This document shows, piece by piece, positions 9,348 to 17,665 of a DNA stretch of 64,000 bases. The notes under the pieces are model-generated. The model made no database searches. It was not told the origin of the DNA and saw only the letters and a list, made by a program, of their open reading frames with translations. The stretch comes from Duganella radicis (GTDB lineage: Bacteria > Pseudomonadota > Gammaproteobacteria > Burkholderiales > Burkholderiaceae_D). Every line of letters starts with the position of its first letter. Positions within the stretch are counted from its first letter, which is position 1. A program made the position numbers and the translations under genes. The stretch covers positions 712,788 to 776,787 of the forward strand of contig NZ_WNKY01000001.1 in the NCBI RefSeq assembly GCF_009720825.1, given 5' to 3'.

Positions 9348-10181
9348 ATGTCCAAATACGCTGGCCGATGGGAAACCGTGAAGGTCGAGATTGAAAACAG
9401 CATCGGCTGGATCACCCTCAACCGCCCTGAAAAACGCAACGCCATGAGCCCGACGCTCAACCGCGAAATGATCGACGTGCTGGAAACGCTGGAGCTGGAC
9501 GACGAAGCGCAAGTGATCGTACTGACCGGCGCCGGCGACAGCTGGACCGCCGGCATGGATTTGAAAGAATACTTCCGCGAGAACGACGGCAAGCCTGAGA
9601 TTTTCCAGGAACGCCTGCGCCGCGATTGCTCGCAATGGCAGTGGAAGCTGCTGCGCATGTACTCCAAGCCGACCATCGCCATGGTCAATGGCTGGTGCTT
9701 CGGCGGCGCGTTCTCGCCGCTGGTGGCCTGCGACTTGGCCATCGCCGCCGATGAAGCGGTGTTCGGCCTGTCCGAAATCAACTGGGGCATCCCGCCGGGT
9801 AACCTGGTCAGCAAGGCTGTTGCCGACACCATGGGCCACCGCCAGGCGCTGCACTACATCATGACCGGCGACACCTTCAACGGCCAGGAAGCCGCCGCCA
9901 TGGGCCTGGTCAACAAGAGCGTGCCGCGCGCACAGTTGCGCGACGCTGTACTGGAAGTGGCCGACAAGCTGCTGGCCAAGTCGCCAACTGTACTGCGCAT
10001 CGCCAAGAACGGTTTCAAACGCTGCCGTGAACTGACCTGGGAGCAGAACGAAGACTACCTGTACGCCAAGGTCGACCAGTCCAACTACCGCGATCCTGAA
10101 AAGGGCCGCGCCCAGGGCCTCAAACAGTTCCTGGACGATAAGACCATCAAGCCAGGTCTGCAAACCTACAAACGCGGTTAA
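9348..10181 (+). CDS. ech: p-Hydroxycinnamoyl-CoA hydratase/lyase (feruloyl-CoA hydratase-lyase)
   Basis: 277 residues from the ATG at 9348, which follows ACAGGAG. It is a crotonase-fold enzyme that hydrates feruloyl-, caffeoyl- or p-coumaroyl-CoA and cleaves it to the aldehyde (vanillin and analogues) plus acetyl-CoA. The family's functional residues are present at the same numbers as in the characterised Pseudomonas enzyme: Ser-123 (AFSP), Glu-143 (LSEINWG) and Tyr-239 (DYLYA). The oxyanion-hole motif FGGAFSP is also clear. It is the first gene of the ferulate operon, followed after 30 bases by vanillin dehydrogenase. Repression by the divergent MarR protein is likely. Confidence 0.96.
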   Translation: MSKYAGRWETVKVEIENSIGWITLNRPEKRNAMSPTLNREMIDVLETLELDDEAQVIVLTGAGDSWTAGMDLKEYFRENDGKPEIFQERLRRDCSQWQWKLLRMYSKPTIAMVNGWCFGGAFSPLVACDLAIAADEAVFGLSEINWGIPPGNLVSKAVADTMGHRQALHYIMTGDTFNGQEAAAMGLVNKSVPRAQLRDAVLEVADKLLAKSPTVLRIAKNGFKRCRELTWEQNEDYLYAKVDQSNYRDPEKGRAQGLKQFLDDKTIKPGLQTYKRG

Positions 10182-10211
10182 ACCCTACAATAAAAACACG
10201 ATGAGACAGCC

Positions 10212-11657
10212 ATGTTCAATACCGATCTGCTGATAGGCGGCGCCACTGCCGCCGCCCATAACGGCGCCGTGTTCGAGCGCCGCAACCCCGCCACCGGGGA
10301 AGTGGCCACCCGCGCCGCCGCCGCCTCGCTGGAGGACGTCGATCGCGCGGTGCAAGCCGCGCAGGCGGCCTTCCCCGCGTGGTCCGCCATGCTGCCGGGC
10401 GCTCGCCGCGCCTTACTGGTGAAAGCCGCCGATGCGATGGAGGCGCGCCGCGCCGAATTCGTCGAACGCGGCGTCGCAGAAGCCGGCGGCGCGCCGATGT
10501 GGTATCAGTTCAATGTCACGCTGGCGGCCAACATGCTGCGCGAAGCGGCGGCCATGACCACCCAGATCAGCGGCGAAGTCATACCGTCCGACGTACCGGG
10601 CTCGCTGGCCATGGGCGTGCGCCAGGCTTGCGGCGTGGTGGTGGGCATCGCGCCATGGAATGCGCCGGTCATCCTCGGCACCCGCGCCGTCGCCATGCCG
10701 CTTGCCTGCGGCAATACCGTGATCCTGAAGGCGTCGGAACTGTGTCCTGCCCTGCACCGCCTGATCGGCACCGCGTTTGAAGACGCGGGCTTCCCGCCGG
10801 GCGTGGTCAACGTCATCACCAACGCGCCGCAGGATGCGCCCAAGGTGGTGGAACGCCTGATCGCCGCGCCGGCTGTCCGCCGCGTCAACTTCACCGGCTC
10901 CACCAACGTCGGCCGCATCATCGCCCAGCATTGCGCCACGCACCTGAAACCGGTGCTGCTGGAACTGGGCGGCAAGAATCCGCTCCTCGTGCTGGAAGAC
11001 GCCGATCTGGACGAGGCAGTGGAAGCCGCCGCCTTCAGCGCCTTCTTCAACCAGGGCCAGATCTGCATGTCGGCCGACCGCATCATCGTCGACAACAAAG
11101 TCGCCGACGCCTTCCTCGACAAGTTTGAAGCCAAGACCCGCAGCCTGAAAGCCGCACACGCCGATGCACCGCTGACCGGCATGATCGACTCCTCGGCCGC
11201 GCAACGCGTCAACGCCATGCTGGCCGATGCCAGGCAGCGCGGCGCGCGCGTGCTGCAAGCCTCGTCCGAGGTGCAAGGCAATATCATGCAGCCGGCCATC
11301 GTCGACAACGTCACCGCCGAGATGAAGGTGTATCAGGAAGAGTCCTTCGGTCCTATCGTCTCCATCCTGCGCTTCGACACCGAGGAAGAGGCGATCCGCC
11401 TCGCCAACGACAGCGAATACGGCTTGTCGTCGGCGGTGTTCAGCCGCGATATCGGCCGCGCCATGGCGGTGGCCAAGCGCATCGAATCGGGCATCTGCCA
11501 CATCAACGGTCCGACCGTGCACGACGAAGCGCAGATGCCGTTCGGCGGCGTGAAGCACAGCGGCCAGGGACGTTTCGGCGGCAAGGCGGCGATCGCGGAG
11601 TTCACCGACCTGCGCTGGATCACCATCCAGACCACGCCACGCCACTACCCGATCTAA
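10212..11657 (+). CDS. vdh: Vanillin dehydrogenase (NAD(P)+-dependent aldehyde dehydrogenase)
   Basis: 481 residues, the usual aldehyde dehydrogenase length. The catalytic Glu-251 lies in LLELGGKNP and the nucleophile Cys-285 in FNQGQICMS; the N-terminal oxyanion-hole Asn is in GIAPWNAP. The enzyme oxidises aromatic aldehydes such as vanillin to vanillate with NAD(P)+. Its place between the hydratase/lyase that makes vanillin and the feruloyl-CoA synthetase (10 bases downstream) supports vanillin as substrate. p-Hydroxybenzaldehyde and protocatechualdehyde are likely accepted too. Confidence 0.94.
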   Translation: MFNTDLLIGGATAAAHNGAVFERRNPATGEVATRAAAASLEDVDRAVQAAQAAFPAWSAMLPGARRALLVKAADAMEARRAEFVERGVAEAGGAPMWYQFNVTLAANMLREAAAMTTQISGEVIPSDVPGSLAMGVRQACGVVVGIAPWNAPVILGTRAVAMPLACGNTVILKASELCPALHRLIGTAFEDAGFPPGVVNVITNAPQDAPKVVERLIAAPAVRRVNFTGSTNVGRIIAQHCATHLKPVLLELGGKNPLLVLEDADLDEAVEAAAFSAFFNQGQICMSADRIIVDNKVADAFLDKFEAKTRSLKAAHADAPLTGMIDSSAAQRVNAMLADARQRGARVLQASSEVQGNIMQPAIVDNVTAEMKVYQEESFGPIVSILRFDTEEEAIRLANDSEYGLSSAVFSRDIGRAMAVAKRIESGICHINGPTVHDEAQMPFGGVKHSGQGRFGGKAAIAEFTDLRWITIQTTPRHYPI

Positions 11658-11667
11658 GGAGCCGCGC

Positions 11668-13524
11668 ATGAACCAAGCAAGGACTGCGGCGCCCGAAGTC
11701 AGGCGCCGCCCGGTCAAGCTGGGCAACCCGGAGATCGCTGCCTATCAGGCCGACGGCTTGTGGCATGTGGACGCCGTCACGCCGCTAGGCGATTTCCCGC
11801 CCCGCTTTACCGACCGGCTGGAATCGGGCGCCATCGCGCACCCGGAACGCACGCTGGTGGCGCGCCGCGGCGCGGACGGCGAATGGATACGCCTGTCGTA
11901 CGCCGAAGTGCTGGAGCGCGCGCGCCGCATCGGCCAGTCGCTGCTCGATCGCGGCTTGTCGGCCGAGCGCCCGCTGCTCATCCTGTCCGGTAACGATCTT
12001 GAGCATTTCCAGCTGGCGCTGGGCGCGATGTATGCGGGCATTCCCTATGCCCCGGTGTCGCCGTCCTATTCGCTGGTGGCCACAGACTACGGCAAGCTGG
12101 CCGAATTGGTCTCGCAACTGACGCCCGGCGCGCTGTACGCTTCCGACGGCAATGCCTTCGCCCGCGCCATCAGCGCCGTCATGCCGTCCGATGCGGAACT
12201 GATCCTGGCGCATGGCGAAGTGGCTGGCCAGCGCGCCACGCCTTTCAGCGCGCTGCTGGACGTCGAGCCGACCAGCGTGGAAGCGGCGCATGACAAGGTC
12301 AACGCGCAGACCATCGCCAAGTTCCTGTTCACCTCCGGCTCGACCAAGAAGCCGAAGGCTGTCATCACCACGCACGGCATGTTGAGCAGCAACCAGCAGA
12401 TGCTGTTGCAGACCTTCCCCTTCATGGGCGAGGAGCCGCCGGTGCTGGTCGACTGGCTGCCATGGAATCACACCTTCGGCGGCAGCCATAACGTCGGCAT
12501 CGTGCTGTATAACGGCGGCACGCTGTACATCGACGACGGCAAGCCGACGCCGCGCGATTTTGGCGCCACGCTGCGCAACCTGGCCGAAATCGCGCCGACC
12601 ATGTACTTCAACATCCCCAAGGGATTTGAAATGCTGACCGACGCCATGGCCACCGACAAGCAGCTGAGCGCCACCTTCTTTTCGCGCGTGAAGCTGTTCC
12701 TGTGCGCCGGCGCCGGCCTGTCGCAGGCGGCGTGGGACCGGCTCGACGCAGCCGGCATCGCCGAATCGGGCGAATCGATCCGCATCATCACGGGCCTGGG
12801 CATGACCGAGACCTCGCCATCCTGCACCTTCGGCACCGGCAGCATCATCAAGGCCGGCTACGTCGGCGTGCCGGCGCCGGGCTGCAAGGTCAAGCTGGTG
12901 CCGTCGGGCGACAAGCTGGAAGCACGCTTCCACGGGCCGCACGTGACGCCGGGCTACTGGCGCGCGCCGGACCTGACCGCCGCCGCCTTCGATGAAGACG
13001 GCTACTACTGCACCGGCGACGCGCTGCGCTTTGTCGATCCCGATCACCGTGAACTGGGCTTCATGTTCGACGGCCGCATCGCCGAGGATTTCAAGCTCAG
13101 TACCGGCACCTTCGTCAGCGTCGGCCCGCTGCGCGCGCGCGTGATCAGCGCGGCCGCACCGCATGTGCTGGACGTGGTGGTGACCGGCATCGACCGCAAC
13201 GCCATCGGCCTGCTGGTGTTCCCGCGCCTGGAGCACTGCCAGACCTTGTCCGGACTCGGTGATGGCGCCAGCGTGGAACAAGTACTGGCCAGCGCACCGG
13301 TGCGCGAACGCTTCCAGTCGCTGCTGAACCGTCTCAACGCGGATGCCAGCGGTTCCTCGATGCGCATCGACCGCCTGCTGCTGCAAGCGGAACCGCCATC
13401 GATCGATCATCGCGAGATGACCGACAAGGGTTCCATCAACCAGGCGGCGGTGCTCACGCGGCGCGCGGCGATCGTGGCATCGCTTTATGAAGGTACAGAT
13501 CCCAACGTAATCATCGCTGCATAA
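11668..13524 (+). CDS. fcs: Feruloyl-CoA synthetase
   Basis: 618 residues of the adenylate-forming (ANL) superfamily. The P-loop-like FLFTSGSTKKPKAV lies near residue 213, the GLGMTETSPSCTFG motif near residue 375, and YYCTGDALRFVDP near residue 450. The A8 region is FDGRIAEDFKLSTGTFVS, the form typical of Fcs proteins. The enzyme makes feruloyl-CoA (also p-coumaroyl- and caffeoyl-CoA) from the acid, ATP and CoA, the entry step of the non-beta-oxidative route. It sits 10 bases after vdh in the operon. Length and motifs agree with full-length Fcs of Pseudomonas and Burkholderia. Confidence 0.95.
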   Translation: MNQARTAAPEVRRRPVKLGNPEIAAYQADGLWHVDAVTPLGDFPPRFTDRLESGAIAHPERTLVARRGADGEWIRLSYAEVLERARRIGQSLLDRGLSAERPLLILSGNDLEHFQLALGAMYAGIPYAPVSPSYSLVATDYGKLAELVSQLTPGALYASDGNAFARAISAVMPSDAELILAHGEVAGQRATPFSALLDVEPTSVEAAHDKVNAQTIAKFLFTSGSTKKPKAVITTHGMLSSNQQMLLQTFPFMGEEPPVLVDWLPWNHTFGGSHNVGIVLYNGGTLYIDDGKPTPRDFGATLRNLAEIAPTMYFNIPKGFEMLTDAMATDKQLSATFFSRVKLFLCAGAGLSQAAWDRLDAAGIAESGESIRIITGLGMTETSPSCTFGTGSIIKAGYVGVPAPGCKVKLVPSGDKLEARFHGPHVTPGYWRAPDLTAAAFDEDGYYCTGDALRFVDPDHRELGFMFDGRIAEDFKLSTGTFVSVGPLRARVISAAAPHVLDVVVTGIDRNAIGLLVFPRLEHCQTLSGLGDGASVEQVLASAPVRERFQSLLNRLNADASGSSMRIDRLLLQAEPPSIDHREMTDKGSINQAAVLTRRAAIVASLYEGTDPNVIIAA

Positions 13525-13546
13525 ATAAAAACCACAGGAGACAAAT

Positions 13547-14707
13547 ATGAAACTGAAAAAAGTAGCATTGCTGGGCGTGGCGCTGATGATGACTGGTGTG
13601 GTGCACGCGCAGGACACCATCCGCATCGGCGTCATCGCCGCGCTGAGCGGGCCTTTCGCCAACATCGGCAAGCCCTTCGAAGACGGTATCAAGACCTATA
13701 TGCAGCAATACGGCGACAAGGTCGCCGGCAAGAAGATCGAGATCGTGTACCGCGACGATGGCGGCTCCAACGCCGACCTGTCCAAGCGCGCCGCACAGGA
13801 GCTGATCACGCGTGAGAAAGTCAGCTTCCTGATCGGTTTCTCGCTGACGCCCAGCGCACTGGCGGTGGCGCCGATCGCCACCCAGGCCAAGATTCCGATG
13901 ATCGTGATGAACGCCGTCACCACCGGCATCACCGCCAAGTCGCCGTACATGCTGCGCACCAGCATGACCATGCAGCAGATGACCGAGCCATTCGGCACCT
14001 GGAGCGCGGCCAACAAGGTGGGCAAGGTGTACACCCTGGTGAGCGACTACAGCACCGGCATCGACGCCGAGGCGCGCTTCAACAAGGGCTTTACGGCTGG
14101 CGGCGGCAAGATCGTCGGCTCCTCGCGCGTGCCGCTGGCGAATCCGGACTACTCCCCATTCATCCAGCGTGTAAAGGATGAGAAGCCGGACGCATTGTTC
14201 TTCTTCGCTCCGGGCGCCGAAGACGGCACCGCCCTGCTGAAAGCCTTCAGCGACAAAGGCCTGGACAAGGCAGGCATCAAGTTCCTGGGCGTGGGCGACA
14301 TGACCAGCGATTCGCCGACGCTGGAAGCCCTGGGCGATCGCGCACTGGGCGCCGTCACGGTGCTGAACTATTCGACCGCGCTGGACAACCCGGCCAACAA
14401 AGCCTTCCTGGCCGCGTATGCCGCCGCCCTGCCAAAGGCGCTGCCGCCGACCTTCGTCACCGTGGCCGCCTACGACACCATGGGCATGATCTACGAGACC
14501 GTCCGCAAGCTGAATGGCACGGTCACCGGCGACAAGGCCATGCAGATACTGTCCAACATGAAGTGGGACAGTCCGCGCGGCCCGATCTCCATCGACCCTG
14601 CTACGCGCGACATCGTGCAGAACATGTACATCCGCGAAGTGAAAAAGGTCAATGGCAAGCTGATTAACCAGCCTGTCGGCGTGCTCAAGGACGTCGCGCC
14701 GATCTGA
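13547..14707 (+). CDS. Periplasmic binding protein, branched-chain/aromatic acid ABC type
   Basis: 386 residues with a Sec signal peptide (MKLKKVALLGVALMMTGVVHAQ, cleavage after HA) and a Peripla_BP_6 fold (IRIGVIAALSGPFANIGKPF at the mature N-terminus; later VYTLVSDYSTGIDAEARF). A strong ribosome site (CAGGAGA) precedes the ATG. It is embedded in the ferulate operon, so hydroxycinnamates or other aromatic acids are the likely ligand. Binding of aromatic acids by this family is established in soil proteobacteria. No permease or ATPase genes accompany it, so the protein is an orphan here and must use transporter parts encoded elsewhere. Confidence 0.88.
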   Translation: MKLKKVALLGVALMMTGVVHAQDTIRIGVIAALSGPFANIGKPFEDGIKTYMQQYGDKVAGKKIEIVYRDDGGSNADLSKRAAQELITREKVSFLIGFSLTPSALAVAPIATQAKIPMIVMNAVTTGITAKSPYMLRTSMTMQQMTEPFGTWSAANKVGKVYTLVSDYSTGIDAEARFNKGFTAGGGKIVGSSRVPLANPDYSPFIQRVKDEKPDALFFFAPGAEDGTALLKAFSDKGLDKAGIKFLGVGDMTSDSPTLEALGDRALGAVTVLNYSTALDNPANKAFLAAYAAALPKALPPTFVTVAAYDTMGMIYETVRKLNGTVTGDKAMQILSNMKWDSPRGPISIDPATRDIVQNMYIREVKKVNGKLINQPVGVLKDVAPI

Positions 14708-14726
14708 TAACCGAGTAGTACCCCGA

Positions 14727-14769
14727 TGCCGGTCCAGACGCCGCCCACAGAAGGCGGCGCGGGCCGGCA
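14727..14769 (+). terminator. Intercistronic stem-loop between binding protein and esterase genes
   Basis: An inner 7-bp perfect stem CGCCGCC/GGCGGCG with loop CACAGAA (14739-14759) is extended by an outer TGCCGGTCC/GGGCCGGCA stem with one imperfect pair. There is no T-run, so full termination is doubtful. It more likely stabilises the upstream mRNA or lowers expression of the esterase gene. Confidence 0.5.
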
Positions 14770-14802
14770 CGTCCATCACCTGTGCATAGAGGAGACACCC
14801 AC

Positions 14803-16506
14803 ATGAAAAACACCCGATTGACCGCGGTGGCGGCGTCTGTCGCCGTCCTGCTGACTGCTTGCGGCGGTTCAGGCACCAAAGCCACCACGTCCGGCGGCCT
14901 GCCGCAACTGAGCGCGGCCACCGGCGCCACGCTGAGCAACTGCGCGGACCTGGCGAGCAAAATCAACTTCGCCAATACCACCATCACGGCGGCCAACGCC
15001 ATCGCGGCCGGCACGCTCACTGTCGGCGGCAAGCCGGTGCCGGCGCACTGCCAGGTCACGGGCCAGATGTACAAGCGCACCAGCGCGGTCGACGGCAAGA
15101 GCTACGCCATCGGCTTCGAGATGCGGCTGCCGAACAACTGGAACGGCCGCTTCTTCTATCAGGCCAATGGCGGCGTGGATGGCACGGTGGTGACGGCCAC
15201 CGGCGAAGTGGGTGGCGGCGGCGTGCTCGATAATGCCCTCAACAAGGGCTTCGCCGTGATCAGCTCCGACGCCGGCCACGCGCCAGCCACGCCCTTCTTC
15301 GGCACCGATCCACAGGCGCGGCTGGACTACGGCTACCAGGCAGTGGGCAAGCTGACGCCGATGGCCAAGTACATCATCGAAACCGCCTACGGCAAGAAGC
15401 CGGACCGTTCCTACATCGGCGGCTGCTCCAATGGCGGCCGTCACACCATGGTGGCGGCGGCGCGCTACGGCGACCAGTACGACGGCTTCCTGGTGGGGAA
15501 CCCCGGTTTCCGCCTGCCGCTGGCGGCCATCGCGAATATCGCCGGCGCCAAGACCTACAATGCGCTGGCCTCCACACCGGGCGACCTGTCGACCGGCTTC
15601 ACGCAAGCGGAGCGCACGCTGGTGTCCAAGGCGATTCTGGCCAAGTGCGATGCGCTCGACGGCGCCACCGACGGCATGGTGCAGAACACGCAAGCCTGCC
15701 AGGCGGCCTTCGACCTGAATCGCGATGTGCCGACTTGCAGCGGCTCGCGCGACGGCACTTGCCTGAGCGCGACGCAGAAGACCGCCATCGGCGGCTTGTT
15801 CAGCGGCGCCACCACGGCGGCCGGCGCGAAGATCTATTCGAGCTTCCCGTACGACGCCGGGCTGGCGACCGATGGCTGGGCGTGGTGGAAATTCAGCGCT
15901 TCCTTCCTGCTCGATACCGGCGCGGTGGGCATCATCTGGTCGGTGCCGCCGGAAGATCCGGCCACCTTCAACGGGCCGAATTTCGCGCTGACCGGCGACC
16001 TTGCCAGCATGCTGGCCAAGGTGGGAGCGACCAACGCCACCTTCACCGAGAGCGCGCTGTCGTTCATGATGCCGCCGAATCCATCGGACCTGTCGACGTT
16101 GAGGAATCGCGGCGCCAAGATCATGGTTTATCACGGCACCAGCGATCCTATCTTCTCCAGCGACGATACCACGGCGTGGTATAACGCGCTGCGTACCGCG
16201 AATGGCGGCGATGCGTCCAACTTTGCGCGCTTCTTCGCGGTACCCGGCATGAACCACTGTGCCGGCGGCCCGACGGCTGATCAGTTCGACATGCTGGCGC
16301 CATTGGTCAGTTGGGTGGAGCAAGGCAAGGCGCCGGACAGCGTGCAGGCCAGTGTGCGCGGCGCGGGCAATGCGGGCGGCGTCAATGCCGACCTGCCGGC
16401 CGGCTGGTCCGCCACGCGTACCCGCCCGCTGTGCCCTTATCCCAAAGCCGCCAAGTACAAGGGCAGCGGCAGCATCGAGGACGCCGCCAACTTCACTTGT
16501 GAGTAG
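14803..16506 (+). CDS. Tannase/feruloyl esterase family lipoprotein
   Basis: 567 residues from the ATG at 14803, with GAGGAG upstream. A lipoprotein signal peptide ends in LLTAC (Cys-20). The tannase-family CS-D-HC motif is complete: Cys-208/Ser-209 in GGCSNGGRH, Asp-448 in YHGTSDPIF, and His-485/Cys-486 in MNHCAGG. In this family a disulphide joins the two cysteines next to Ser and His. These enzymes release ferulic, p-coumaric or gallic acid from plant esters. Being last in the ferulate operon, it probably liberates hydroxycinnamates outside the cytoplasm to supply the pathway. Outer-membrane anchoring is inferred from the lipobox (Gly at +2, no Asp retention signal). The precise ester is unknown. 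Confidence 0.92.
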   Translation: MKNTRLTAVAASVAVLLTACGGSGTKATTSGGLPQLSAATGATLSNCADLASKINFANTTITAANAIAAGTLTVGGKPVPAHCQVTGQMYKRTSAVDGKSYAIGFEMRLPNNWNGRFFYQANGGVDGTVVTATGEVGGGGVLDNALNKGFAVISSDAGHAPATPFFGTDPQARLDYGYQAVGKLTPMAKYIIETAYGKKPDRSYIGGCSNGGRHTMVAAARYGDQYDGFLVGNPGFRLPLAAIANIAGAKTYNALASTPGDLSTGFTQAERTLVSKAILAKCDALDGATDGMVQNTQACQAAFDLNRDVPTCSGSRDGTCLSATQKTAIGGLFSGATTAAGAKIYSSFPYDAGLATDGWAWWKFSASFLLDTGAVGIIWSVPPEDPATFNGPNFALTGDLASMLAKVGATNATFTESALSFMMPPNPSDLSTLRNRGAKIMVYHGTSDPIFSSDDTTAWYNALRTANGGDASNFARFFAVPGMNHCAGGPTADQFDMLAPLVSWVEQGKAPDSVQASVRGAGNAGGVNADLPAGWSATRTRPLCPYPKAAKYKGSGSIEDAANFTCE

Positions 16507-16509
16507 GCT

Positions 16510-17157
16510 TTAGACCACGATCAGATCGAGCTCGCGCAGGAAGCTGGCAGCCTGCGCGTGCGAGATCACCGCGCCTTTGAACAAACCTGCCTCGGTCAGC
16601 CTCACGCCTTCGATGCTGGCCGCGCGCAGGTCGGCCCCCTGGAACTTGGCCAGCTTGAGCACCGCGTTGCGCAAACTGCCGCCTTCAAACACGGCCTCAC
16701 GAAAATCGCAGCCAGAGAGATAAGCTTCGGAAAAATCCAGCTCTTTCAACGTCGCCTTGCGGAACGAGAAGCCGCGCAGATCCGCGCCCACCAGCAAGCA
16801 CTCTTCAAAATGAATGCCGAGGTGCGCCACTTCTTCAAACGAGGCGCCGGTCAGTTTGCAGCCGTGGAAGGCGGCCGAGGCCAGCTTGGAACGACGCCAT
16901 TTGCTGTTATTCAGATCGCAACCGTCAAAACGCGCATCCACCGCATCGACCGATTCAAAATCCGCGCCGCCGCCACGGCAGCGCAGCCACTGCGAACGCG
17001 CCAGCTTGCTGGCAAACAGCGAGGTCCCGGCAAAGGTACAGCGCTCAAACACGCACCCTTGCAGATCGAGCCGGGACAGGTCTTGATCGTCAAACGCGTC
17101 ATTCTCGAAACGGCGCACGCCTTGCGCCAGTTGCTGTTCCAGTTCGTCGCGCGTCAT
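16510..17157 (-). CDS. Pentapeptide-repeat protein
   Basis: About 215 residues built largely from A(D/N)LxX-type pentapeptides (for example LRGFSFRKATLKELDFSEAY), which fold into a right-handed quadrilateral beta-helix. The start at 17157 overlaps the TGA of the upstream gene (ATGA), which favours translational coupling. Some family members (Qnr, MfpA) mimic DNA and protect gyrase, but most have no known job, and nothing here singles out gyrase. It lacks a signal peptide, so it is probably cytoplasmic. It converges with the feruloyl-esterase gene, with only 3 bases between stops. Confidence 0.88.
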   Translation of the reverse strand: MTRDELEQQLAQGVRRFENDAFDDQDLSRLDLQGCVFERCTFAGTSLFASKLARSQWLRCRGGGADFESVDAVDARFDGCDLNNSKWRRSKLASAAFHGCKLTGASFEEVAHLGIHFEECLLVGADLRGFSFRKATLKELDFSEAYLSGCDFREAVFEGGSLRNAVLKLAKFQGADLRAASIEGVRLTEAGLFKGAVISHAQAASFLRELDLIVV

Positions 17158-17591
17158 TGTTTCAGATTCATGGTTTGGACCGACAGCAGCTTGCATTCAC
17201 CGTTCACGTTGACGTAAGTGCGCATGAACTGGTAGCGGTTGGTGCGCCAAGTCGTGCCGTCGGCATTCCACTGCTCGGTGGTGCTGACGCCGCGTACAAC
17301 AGAAGTATCGCCCTGCACGTGCACATGCACGTCGCTGGTGCCGCGCGCCTTGAACACCACCGGCTTGGCCAGCCGAGCCAGCAGGCTGGCGCGCGATTCG
17401 ATCTGCGAGCCGAGCGAGTGCACCCACACATAATCCTCCGCCAGCAGCGATTGCAAAAACTGCACGTTCCCGACGCGCAGCGCTTCTTCGTATTGCGCAT
17501 CGCGCTCGATCAGGGCGGGCGCAGGCAGGCAAGGCGCGGCAGATGCGATCAACGGCAGCGCACCAAACAGGGAGAGCAGGATTTTTTTCAT
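17154..17591 (-). CDS. Secreted NTF2/SnoaL-like (DUF4440-type) protein
   Basis: 145 residues with a Sec signal peptide (MKKILLSLFGALPLIASAA). The rest matches the small NTF2-like fold: an N-terminal helix pair (ERDAQYEEALRVGNVQFLQSLLAEDYVWVHSLG) and a C-terminal beta sheet (NRYQFMRTYVNVNGECKLL). No catalytic function can be assigned; such domains bind small ligands or act in varied reactions. The ATG at 17591 is preferred because it starts the signal peptide. The gene overlaps the downstream pentapeptide gene by 4 bases and is divergent from the antiporter gene. Confidence 0.8.
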   Translation of the reverse strand: MKKILLSLFGALPLIASAAPCLPAPALIERDAQYEEALRVGNVQFLQSLLAEDYVWVHSLGSQIESRASLLARLAKPVVFKARGTSDVHVHVQGDTSVVRGVSTTEQWNADGTTWRTNRYQFMRTYVNVNGECKLLSVQTMNLKQ

Positions 17592-17665
17592 GGTAGGCCG
17601 AGTATAACCGCTACTCCGTGCCCTAACCCACATACAAGTTGAAGAAATACTCTTAGCCTGACGGC

